From Phanerodontia chrysosporium (lineage: Eukaryota > Basidiomycota > Agaricomycetes > Polyporales > Phanerochaetaceae): a stretch of DNA of 64,000 bases. The notes under the pieces are model-generated. The model saw only the letters and a list, made by a program, of their open reading frames with translations, was not told the origin of the DNA and did no database searches. The position numbers were made by a program, and so were the translations under genes. Position 1 is the first letter of the stretch; each line of letters begins with the position of its first letter. Shown here in pieces: positions 29,130 to 41,100 of the stretch. Where the stretch lies: assembly GCA_001910725.1 (NCBI GenBank), contig MJGA01000003.1:992001-1056000 (forward strand), given 5' to 3'.

Positions 29130-32100
29130 TCAGGGCTGGGTCGTCGGGCCCGAGTCCTCGACATAGATTCCGCTATAGTAAAAGTCCGTCTCCGTGATCT
29201 GCTGTGTGACGCCATTCAACGGGAGCCGCAAGGCACCTAGATCACAGGCAATCAGCGCCGGAGGCACGGGGCGAGACCGGAACGATGACAGGACCCCTGA
29301 AAGCGCCGGTAGAGGCTGGCCGAAAATTGCCCGAATTTGGGGGGTCAATGTCCGGATTGGTTTTCGAGGATTTTGTCCGGATCGGGAGCAACCTCAGCCA
29401 AATCTCGATTTTGTGTCCGGATCCTCCGGGCAACCTCCAACCGTGCGGGAATTTGTCCGGATTCTCCGATTATTTCTCGTATTTTCCGGGTATTTTTCGC
29501 TCGGGCCTTCAGAATGAGATATAGCCAGGAGTAAGTACTGGTTCAGGTGTTATATACACATGCAAGATTATATATAGAAGTAAAACCATGGAGATACAGA
29601 AGATACATTAGGAATTGGCATCGCCATCATCAGATCCGCTCGCACTATCCTCAACCTGCACGGCGTCCTTCCCGCGTTTCCGTGACAATTTCATTGCCGC
29701 GGCTAAGGCTTTCGTCGAAGAGGAAGTGTTGAGTTCATTGAAGAGCTTGAGGTCCGCAGTCTGAAGGGTCCAAACGCGTTCATTCACCTCTTGTGGTTGA
29801 TACTGCAATGCGCAGAGGAAGGACAGAGGTCGGACCAAGACGAAGTGTTTGGTGTGGAAAGCCGCCGTCGCTGCTGTAACTGTGCGAAAGCTATTAGCAT
29901 ACATGAACTCCGAGACTTGTAAGGCCACGTTTGACAGAGCGCCGACAGTTGTCGAGCTCTCGACAGAGCCATGCCTAGCGTTCTTGCCGCCCGACTTCAC
30001 ATAGAGCGCAATAACTGTTGCCAAGTTTGTGAGCACCAGAGGTATCACGGTGAAATAAACATGAGACGTACCTTTCCCTAACATGACACCATGTTTTTCG
30101 TGGTACACGAGACCGTAATCATCAATCTTGATAGCCCGCAGTGATGAGATACGTGCTTCCTTCAAGAAAGGTTGCGCCAGCACAGGGACTTGCGCCCGCT
30201 CGAATAACTTGGCTCGCTTCTTGATGGCATTCTTCGCAGTGACGGAAGCGGCAACTGCAGCGTTCGCGCTGTTGCCTACAAGTGCCGACGGCACAGGACC
30301 ACTTTTCTCTGACCAACGTAGCTGCCTTCCGCGCCCGGTGCTGACACCGCGAGCCTCCTGTTCCCGGATCAGTCGGTTGACACCCTTGACGAGCTGCCGG
30401 CGGAGGGATTCCTCCGGGGAGGGGGTAGCCTGCTCGATTCCGACACGAACACTCCGACGTTCGTGTTCGGTTTGATGTTTCAGACGTTCCGCGACCAAGA
30501 AAGAGAGGTCACGACACCCGGCGGAGACAGGTTCCAAGCCAAATGGCCTTCCAGAAGCAGTCACGGCGGTCTGGACTGGGGGAAGCGGTAGCGTTGAACA
30601 CTGTCGGACAAGGTCCCTCTCCTCCGCCTGCATCTGCTGCGCGTCCTTGTCCGATACCTCGGGTAGCTCGACGACGCTGCTAACATCATCAAGCGCCAGC
30701 GAAATCGCTGCCACCGCATGGTTCATGAACTTTTCGTCAAGCTTGTCTGTGCGCGGCGTGCCTTGGTGCCAAGCAGTCTCTTCACTCTTCAAGAAGCGGC
30801 GGAGGAAAATAGCATCAGACTCTTCCGGGTCTGTATCCTCGGCGTGGTCGATAGCCAGGTCGTCCAGGCCATTTGAGAACCATGCAGTGATGCTAGGGAC
30901 AGAGAGCGTGTGCGTGTCGGCGTGGAGTTGGGCAGGGACCTCAATGCCGAGCAAGGCAATCAGCGCTTCGGCCTCCTGGAACGCAGTGACAGAGATCTCT
31001 TGGATGTCCATGTCGGTAGGGTACGACGAGAGTGTGAGGACGTCGATGTTTGTACAGTCCATATACAATATGGTTGTACCCATCTGCACACGCCATAGGG
31101 CTAGCGGTCGATTGTGAGAGTACGACAGCTTCACGGATCTTCGTCGTGAGCTTGCCAATCATGTTGACGAAATTCTGCAGAGTGAAGTCGGCGTTGACCT
31201 TGCGAGCCTCGCCAAACGTGTGTTCAGCACCTTCAGACGAGTGAAGCCAGGGAAGCAAGGGGAGAGGCGAAGTGACGGAGTAGTAATCACGATAGATAAC
31301 AACTAGCCCATACAGCCCATGCACGAGAATGTTTGCGATGTCGGCTGCTTCACGAGAGAGGAAGTACAGACGCTCTGGGTCGCCTATCTTGCGCAGGTAT
31401 GCGCGCCACATGCCGATGAAGTATAGCGCACGCAAAGCAATCTTCAGTCGCTCGAGGTGGCTTATATGGCGATTCTGATATGCGTCTACTAGCTCTCCGA
31501 AGATGAAGAGATAGACGATATCTCCGAGGAACTGAGGGAAATGATGAATGAGGTGGCGTATGGAATCTGCTGAGAAGAGTCGAGCGGCTGCATTGTCGTC
31601 CTGCTTATCTACCTTGACGACATCACGGTGGTATAGCGGCGAGTCCGCCAGCATAGATGCGAGGTAGATGTGCCGATAGAGGATGGGGAAGTTGCCTATT
31701 TTCTGGCAGCGCCCGCCCGAGAAGTGGCCGTTACGAGCCGTCTTCCGGAAATGCAGTGAGTCCTGAATCATCACGACGGGGTGGCGCTTGATTACTGGTA
31801 TCTCGACCGAAACGTTGTACACATGGTGGTCGTTGGGGCTTGGAAGTGAATAGGTGATGGCGGAGTCGGCGGTTTTTGTGAGTAGACGTTGTATTCCGCG
31901 CTCCGTCTCCGTTCCGTCGCATGCGGCTGACACAACATGGACATTGACGTCGAGAAGTCCACGGATGATGAGACTGCTGTACACCTCGAGCTCTACCACA
32001 TTGAGTGTATCCTTGACAGGTATCGCAGCAACGAGCACCGGCGCGATACCTGGCAAGGGGACTTGTGCGCAAAACAAGCGAACCTGTATAGGTGCATCGG

Positions 32101-35100
32101 TGAGCATGCATATTGAGGATCAGGATAACGGGCTTACCTTCTCTGCCAAGACAAAGTTTGAGTCCTCCATGATGACTCGTGCAGCATCCGTGTCGGGGAC
32201 GCACACAGGACCGTCGACACAACCAAGCAGGACACTACAGTCTTGATCAGGATCCCAATCAAGACGCCACGTAGGGAAGAGCTTCGAGTCGTCCCAGCAG
32301 ATACCGACAGGCCCATGGTAGTCCAGTATGTCGAGATGTTCACGTACATGAGTGAAAGTTCGTTGACAGATCTCAAACGGCATCTGGGGCCGTTTGCGGT
32401 CAATTGCGCTACAAAGCACAAAGTTAGCATTTTGCTGGTTAGTAGAGCTGACAAAATAACTGACCGAAAGCTTCGCTCCGTCCGTCCAGGTATGTATTTG
32501 GTGAGGAGGCGATAGGAAGCAGGATTCTCAATGAAGATTATGTGGAGGAGGTTGTCGTACTCGATGGGCCATCTCATGCCTTGCATCCCGACTCCACGGG
32601 CAGCCTTGTCCTCGGTAATCATGACCGTCTCCAGAAATCCGCTGAGTATCTTGTGTTCCTTGATCTTCCCTGAGACGACACCTTGAACATAGTACCGCAG
32701 CGGCGTCTTCGAAGTGACAAGTTCATGGTAGCCTGCGGCCTTCGCGTACTTGTCGCCAGCTTGCTTGTCACGATAGAGATGGTTGGTAAAGATTGCATTC
32801 TGGGGAGCAGGAGGTTCTTTCTTAATGGCACGTCGAAGGTCGTCATTAGTGATCAAGGATGAGCATTGCTCGCATGGGGATGCTGAGATCGGGTCGCCCA
32901 AATAGGAAACCTCCCGCTGGCAGTGCGTGGAATAGACGCGGACCCTCCGGAAGTCGTTGCGCCAGCGATGTGAGTCGGTCTGCAGTGACCACACGGCGTC
33001 CTTCTCCTCCACTGTCAACTTGCTATAAGTTACCCCATACTCCCGCTTGGCAATCGTCACTATCCATTCTCCTCCCCCTCCTGGAGCCATGGTACGCCCG
33101 AGGTACTTGACAATGCCTGGTCGGATTGCCTCTGTCAGCCCAGGACACGCACATCTTCCACGGTGAATCGGCTCTGTCTTTCGAGGTGATACTGGCTTCA
33201 GAAAGCAATCGAGTCTGAGCTGTGACCGCCCTTTGCAGATCATGAAATGGTCGGCAAACCGTGTAGAATCGTAGGGGCATTTCGCTCGAACTTCCTTCCG
33301 GCACTTCGAACACACCGCTATGACAGGATCTCTGGCCTTGAACTTGGCCTTGGAGTCGGTGAGAGTAATCTTCGTCTTCCATCGCTCTAACTTAACCGTG
33401 GTGACCACGAACTTCCCAGCGTTGTACAGTGCAAGATTTTGACGATCGCAGATAGTCGACTTGCCAATCCCGATGTTCGTCCGATGGTCCGTATCCATGT
33501 GCGTAGCTTTCTGAGATTTCTTTTTTCGGTCAAGTGACTCCTCAGCCTTGCGTTTACGGACAGATGATGACACCGCTGGACTATCCAGAGTAGGCGATGA
33601 GGTGAAGAATGGATGCGGGAGGGTAGACGGTCGACCGATGTCGGGCGAACATTCGCGGCTGGCTTGCGCGGTCACATCGCATGGTGCGGAAGTGGGAGGA
33701 GGCAATTGTGGGGGCATATCTGCAGAACCTGCATACTTATCGTCACCAACAGAGCTTTCTGTCTCGCAAAGGTGCGTACCTAGCACGTCTGAATATCCGG
33801 GATCGCGCTCTGACTGGTCACAAATGAAGTCAAGGGTCATTCGTCCGTGCGCCTCCTTGGCAGGTGTGTCCTTGGGCCCAGTTGAAGTGCACTCGACGGC
33901 GTTGACACGTTCACCAGGTCCCGGGGCTGCCGTTGTGACGCTCATCATTGACGGATTCATGTTACGAAGATACATGATGATGCGATTGAACCACTGAGCA
34001 CGGCTCAAGTCGGCGCCGGTCGATGCGAGAAGAGGCTTGCTCGAAGAGATGGCATGGTCGATCATGTTGAGCGCGAAAGCCCCGCAATGGTTGGCGTCGT
34101 TCTGTATGCCATGCGCCAGCGTGGGCCCGCTCATCACGACGTTGAGACCCAGGAAGCCCTTGCACCATTTTCGTGCAGCCGTCATCTCGTCTTTGGGACA
34201 GTATCGCTTCGGCTGCTGCAGAGAGTCACCTGGACACACGGTGAGCTATCTCAAACAGAGAACTGGTCGTAGATTACTCACCATACTCAATGGTCACAAC
34301 AGAGCCGAAGTGTATATGCACGACAACCCAGTGACTCTCAATGTGGACGGGGAAGTAGATGTGCTTCACCGTGCCTGATTTTATGCGTTGTGCTATGTTG
34401 GACAAGAGCTGTGATCTTCGGTCCGAGGGATTTCGGGCATCAGCGACTCGCTTGAGCTCGAAGGAGAAGACAAGATCCTCCAGGTGTATACCGCGATCGG
34501 TGAGCAACTCTTCCTCTTGTTGGAGGACCCGGATGCCGAGATCTATGAGAGTGTCACAGAACCATTCTTTCCCGAGTAGTCTGCGCAGCACGGCAGTCGA
34601 GCACGACATATCACGAGCGCGGACTTGTGAGTCCCATCCGAGCTGTGCAAGGAATGTCCTCGCTAGCTGAAAGACCGCGTGACCATCATCTGGAAAAATG
34701 GGGAAGTGTACATAGCTGTAGATAGGTCTTGTAGGTCATTTAGCACCGTAGACTAGTCCCAAATATATAGGTATTTGTAGGCGGCCGAGTGGCAAATGTA
34801 GGCCAAAAGTAGGCACCATAGGCGAACAGCGAGATGTTATAGAGTATGTAGGTTCGTAGGTACATATACTACGTAGGCCAGATAGAGGGCATAGGCTATA
34901 TAGTATGAGAGCAGGGATAATAGCACTTAGGGCCTTGCCTCACCCACTTCTCATTGTATGACTTTGATACCATTTCGCACACAAGATACTAAGCTGCCGT
35001 ACAGGTATGTCTTGTACGAAGAGCATGAGATACATTGGAACCTCGATTAGCGACTGCCTAGCTCGTCATCATCTTGCTCAGCCCCACCCGCCTGCGCACG

Positions 35101-38100
35101 AGCAGCCCACTCCCGCTCACTTGCAGCCAGCGCATCGTCGTCAAGAATGGGTTTGTGCGGATTTTGTTCGTCTTTTGCTGCGCCCGCATGTTCACTTTTC
35201 GTAGTTAGTCGACTACAACTACCCTGGGACGCTACGAAATGAACATACCGTGCCTTCCGGAGAAGTTCTTTCTGGATCGTGGCAAGGGCGCCGAAGCGCG
35301 CCGTCCGCTCATGGAAGCTCTTCAAGCCATCACGGTGAGCCTCGAAGCGAGCCTCATAGTCTTTCTGCTTGAAGTCTCGGGTGACGTGCTTACCAGTCTG
35401 CCATTCATCGAAGATATTTTCGGCCTATCGGAAGTGACCTATCAGCACGCAGTGACCTGAGAGAAGGGTTGAAAGACGTACCACCGTGGTAATGAGGGCA
35501 ATAGTTGTGAGTGGAACACCTGGCGTGAAGTAATTAGCGCAGACGACGCCCTCGTCCTTGGCGTTTGCGAACCACATGGTGTTTATGGTCTTCTGTATGA
35601 ACGGGTGTTCGTATGCGCCCCGTCGGCTGTCAGGGTCCTGATGCAGTCGCTGAGTGCTAGACCAACAAAGCGAACGCAAGAGGGGGGCACTTGCCTTGTA
35701 AATGTAGAGGGTGTGGTCTTTCAACTGCGTGACATACATCCGCAGTTGTACACGCTCCTCCCGTGTTGATGGCGCCTCAAGCTTGAAGAGTGTCTCGAGA
35801 ATAGGGCGCATCTTAGTCTTGAGCTCGCCGCGCAATTGTGAGCCCCGTCGGGTAATCTAGAGAGGCGAATCAGTATGACGGTATGCTAAACGAGGGCTGA
35901 CTGTACCAGAATAAGTGTCTCCTCCGTGAACTCGAGCTCTACACCCTTTTCGTCACATGCTCGACGCCAGCAGTCAAGGGCCATCTTCTGTTCATCCAGT
36001 TCATCAGGCCACGGATTGAGGGTACTTAGCTGGCATCGATAGTGCCGAATTGCGATTTTGAGGACAGCGCGAGCGAGGCAGTCAAGGTCTCGTGCACATA
36101 GACGGCCTCGGCTTCCGCTTCCACCTTCATTCTTCCGATGACGCTTGGAAGTGCTCGGAGTGGGCGATTGACTGCGAGACCGTGAATCGGATCGCGGATA
36201 GCCAGACCGCGGAGTATGTACTGGTGTCGTCTCTATGTTAGCAAAGGGCTCGGCGGCCTGAGTGGAGTATCGGGGCTCAGAGTCGTCCTCAGCTCCGTCC
36301 AAGCCCTCGGGCTCAGGACTGACAATACGCCGTGGTGCACGACCGTGGAATCTTGCGCGCCGATTGAGAGACGTACTGGGCAGGGGCTCCTCATTGAGTT
36401 CGTCCCGCACATCGCCTCTGTACTCAGGTGGGCATCAAGTTAGAGCTAAAGCCCTCAAGCTCAGTGACTACGGACGTACCGGGTTTGCTCTGAGTCGGGG
36501 ACGGGCTGACTGCGTTCCGAGGCAGGAGAAACAGAGCACCGTGCCGGAAGTTCCACCCCTGCAGAGAGTTCAGCACAGGGGCAGATGCCAATATGACTTC
36601 ACGTACCAATAGAATTCCGCATGATGACTGGTGGAGGAATGTAGCTGGAGCGGGCAATGAGTTGGTGGCGCGACGTCTGCTGTACTGAATATTAGCGGCA
36701 TATCACCTACCACATGCCTACCCACGCACCTCGGCGCGTGAGCCAGAATTTGATAGTTCTCGCACGCGCTGCGTGTTCTGTTCATGATGCTCGGACCGGG
36801 AGGTCTGCAGCCTTGGTGAGAGACGTTCGGTTTCACGGCGCCGGCTCGATGATACTGACTTCGTCTGTGAAGTGACAGTTTCTACAGAGAACTTATGGAA
36901 ATCTTCCGTAGTAACAGAATCAAGTTCGATGATCGGTCACTTACCAATGGCATGCCGTTGTGCACAGGGGCTGTGTATTCGAGGTCTTCCGATTCAGGAT
37001 CAGATTCTGGTTAAGATGAGCACATGGCACAATGTCTATTGCGCTACATATGCAGACGTACCTGGCTGTCTACGGAAGTCGCGTGCCTCTTCCTCTGCCT
37101 GGAGTGCCCTAAGCTGCTGTTTCCTCCTGCGTTGCAACGCTTCCATTCGTTTGGCCTCCTCATCTTGCTCTACTCACCACGAGAAATTTGTCAATCATGT
37201 TAGAACAGCTTGTTTGAAAGCAAACTTACGCCTGGCTTTTACTTTCTCGGTAGGCCTGGATACTCGGGTGCTTGTACGTCGGTGAGGAGAACTTGCGAAG
37301 GCCGAGCTTCGCGCGGATTTTGTGCGTGGACTACGTGTTGACGCCATAACCATGCAGCTGCAGAGATACAGAGAGCTCGTTTGACAAGTGTGGGATGGCT
37401 CAGAAAAGATTGAGAAGGACAGATGACTGTTGTACGAAGGCTCTCGAAAACAGGTGCTTCCAAGAATGACATCATAGCCCTAACCCCACCCACTCGAGGG
37501 CCGAACACACGCGCTTTCCGTCCCTCTTGCTCTTCGCCGTTGTCGTCGTCGTACATGCTGCCTCCCTTCTCTCTTTGATTACAGACCCGCTATTACATCG
37601 CTGTCATGTGTGCCTATACATGCACATTGACAATGCCCAGGTCGCCAGGCCCTCAACTACACCTGCTCCACAACTCTGTTCAGACTTCGGTCGTCACACT
37701 CTCCCTCATCTCGCACAACGTTGGCAAGCTCTTCTCGTACGTGCGTATCTGCGACAAACAGGGCATTACTGCCGTGGCTGCCTTTTGGCGCCATGCTGCT
37801 AGGACCAGTGCACATTCATGAAAGTTGCATGGACGCCGCCCTGATAGTGGTAGCGGTGAGTTCAGTTCATCTCCTGTGTACGCTTAGTCACCTCCTGTGT
37901 ATCTGTCATCAGATTCTTGGAAGGACGGTGGGATTATGTTTTGCGAGAGTGAGCAGAGGTCAACAGTGGAAGGGGTCATGGTGAGTTCGTGTGTACGCTC
38001 CGAGAAATACATGCTAATCTCTCTCGTTGCTGTGGTAGTTAACCTGGAAGTTATGTCTATGTAGCCTTGTAATAGATGTCCTTTCAACACAGCTCTGCTG

Positions 38101-41100
38101 CTAGCAAGTGTGAACCTCACGAACTGCAAGATTGTGCGCACCTCGACGACGAAAATTCGAGAATATTACTCCACCACAGGTTCGGAGGGGGCTGGTAATC
38201 CAATACACTCACGCTGCGACTTCTCAGTTGCTAATCTGTCAGATGCCCACCTGTACCAGCTGCGGCCAAACACTTCCGACTTCTGAAGGCCTGCGCAAAC
38301 ACACAAAGCAATCCCGCTGCTATGAAGCATGGAAGCGGCAATTTGGTGCTCTCGTAGCTCGATCAACCAGGCGCCGCAGTGCACCATCCCAAGAAGAGAG
38401 TCTTAGGGATGAGAGCGCAGGGATGCCTGGAGCGCAAGGACCTTCTGAAGATGTCGAGGTCGAGATCGCCCCACCTCCCTCTTCTGTCCCAATCAACAAT
38501 TCCTCGGACGACGACCAACCTGAAGGCGTATCACATCGCTTCTTCCAGTCGGCGACAGCTACACGACATATTGAACCCTTTCCAATGCCTGCTGGCCTCG
38601 GACTAGGGCAGAAGAGCACGCCTTTCGAGAAGATTCATGAACGAGAACAGGCCCATAACGAGGATCCTTGGGCGCCATTCAAAGACGTAGACGAGTACGT
38701 TGTTGCGAGGTGGCTTAACAATAGTGTCGGCCAGAATGAGACGGATACATTCTTGAAGCTGCCACTGGTACGTAAGTCTAATTCGCTTCAAAGTACTGTA
38801 GGCTTATGGATATACGTCTCCCAGATTCGCAAACGCGCACAGCTGTCGTACCTGAACAGGCGTGCCTACCTTCGCAAGATTGACGGTATACGGACCCGTG
38901 GAGCACCGTGGATCGAACAGCGCATCACGATAGCAGGCGACGTTGTCAATGGCCAGTTACGCCGAGAAGTCGTCGAACTATGGCGACGTGATCCTGTTGA
39001 GTGTGTGCGCGAACTGCTGGGGAACCCGGCCTTTCGCGAACACCTTGCATATGCGCCGGAACGGGTTTATAGCGATTCGGGGGGCAAGAACCGTATCTTC
39101 GACGAGATGTGGACTGGTGACACCTGGTGGAAACTTCAGGTGCGTAAGTCTGCCGTGGCCAGTGTCATATCGGACTAACGTGGTGCAATAGGAGCGGCTC
39201 CCCTCTGGCGCAACAGTTGCACCAGTGATTCTTGCGTCCGACAAAACGAAGCTCACCAACTTTCGAGGTGATGCCACGGCTTGGCCTGTCTACCTCACAA
39301 TAGGCAACATTGAGTCCTCTGTCCGACTCAAACCGTCCGCCCGTGCCATGGTTCTTGTCGCCTACCTGCCAGTCCCGAAACTCGACTGCATCACATCAGA
39401 CTCTGCACGGTCATCCGTGGCATACCAACTCTTTCACTATTGTATGCGGCTAGTTCTGGAACCCCTTGCCCGAGCAGGTCAAACAGGCATCGACATGGTC
39501 TGTGCCGATCGCTGGGTACGCCGGGTGTTTCCAATCTTGGCGGCATATGTGTGCGACCACCCGGAGCGATGCCTTGTTGCTTGCAGCAAGGAGAATTGGT
39601 GTCCAATCTGCCGCGCCCCTCCTGACATCTCAGGTGACCTCATCCCAGACGATGACATAGAATACCGAGAACCACAGCGCACACTCAGAATCATCGAACA
39701 GAAGACGTCCGGCCGGCGAGTCCGAGCATTCAAGGACGAGGGTCTCCGTGCTATTGCGCACCCATTTTGGAAGGATCTCCCTCATACAGATATCTTCCGG
39801 TGCTTCGCTCCTGACTTTCTTCATCAGCTGCACAAGGGGCTCTTCAAGGAGCACCTAGTCGACTGGTGCACCTCAATTGTCGGCGAGAACGAGATCGACG
39901 AGCGCTTTCGCGCAATGTCACGCCACGCTGATCTGCGGCACTTCAAGAATGGGATCTCGGCCGTGTCACAATGGACAGGTACTGAGTGCAAGGAGATGGA
40001 GAAGGTCTGGATTGGTGTACTTGCAGGAGTCTCCGAACCAGAGGTTTTGCAGGCGGCACGTGCTCTGCTCGATTTCACGTACCTTGCTCAGATCCGCACC
40101 CAGACAACCGAGACACTACAAGCTTTGCAAGACGCTCTTGAGCGATTTCACCGACACAAGCAAGTTTTTGTTCAGCTCGGCATACGAGAAGACTTTAACT
40201 TTCCGAAGATCCATGCTATCCAGCACTACATCCAGTCCATTCAAGGTCTCGGAAGCGGCGGCAACTTCAACACAGAGCTTCCCGAACGCCTCCATATTGA
40301 CTACGCGAAGAACGCCTACCGAGCATCAAACCGCCGCGCATATGTCCGACAAATGACGGCATGGCTTGAACGGCAGGAGGCAATCCATCGCTTTGATGCC
40401 TACCTTGCCTGGCGAGGCATCGACGTTCCTGTCAAAGTACGAGAGCTGGGTGAGGACGTCCCCAAGGGGAGCGAGATGGACGACGAGATGGAGGAGTTAG
40501 TGAACATTCCCGAAGACGACGAAGAAGACAGTGGTTTGCCGCAGCGGCTCACAACCAGAATTCTCGTCCCGAAGACACCCAGCTGCACCGCAGTCTCAGT
40601 AGCTTCGATAGAAGCTAACTACGGTGCGTCACGCTTTCTGGAGTGCCTCTCTGAGTATCTACGCCAAAATTACCCTCCAGTATATCGTGGCACGGTCATG
40701 CTCCCTAATGCCAGCGATCTCTTCGAAGTATACAACCAAGTCCGTATAAGGCTTCCAAGCATGCCCGAAATCGAACACAGAGCTCGAATCGACCGGATCC
40801 GTGCCATCCCAGCAACTGCAAGTGCCCCGACATGGTCTGTGCGACGAGACGGTATCTTTGATACTGCCCTCTTTCTTGATGAAGAAGGCCTCGGTCGAGA
40901 TAGCCGGGGCATGTTATATGGTGCGCCAGCTGACGACATACTTGTTTTCTCGGAGACTAATAAATGCTTCTCGCAGGACTTCGCGCAGCACAAGTGCGAA
41001 TCATCTTTGAGCTGCCGGAATACCTCCGCATTCCTGGCAAACAAGGACGTCAAACGCTTGCCTACATCGAGTGGTTCACCCCATTTGATGCCTTTGATCA

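Noticed and set aside
29530..34610. Retrotransposon (reverse transcriptase or LTRs) as the source of the 13-kb insertion
   Set aside because: No reverse transcriptase, integrase or LTR-like direct repeats; inverted termini and an 8-bp duplication point to a cut-and-paste DNA transposon.
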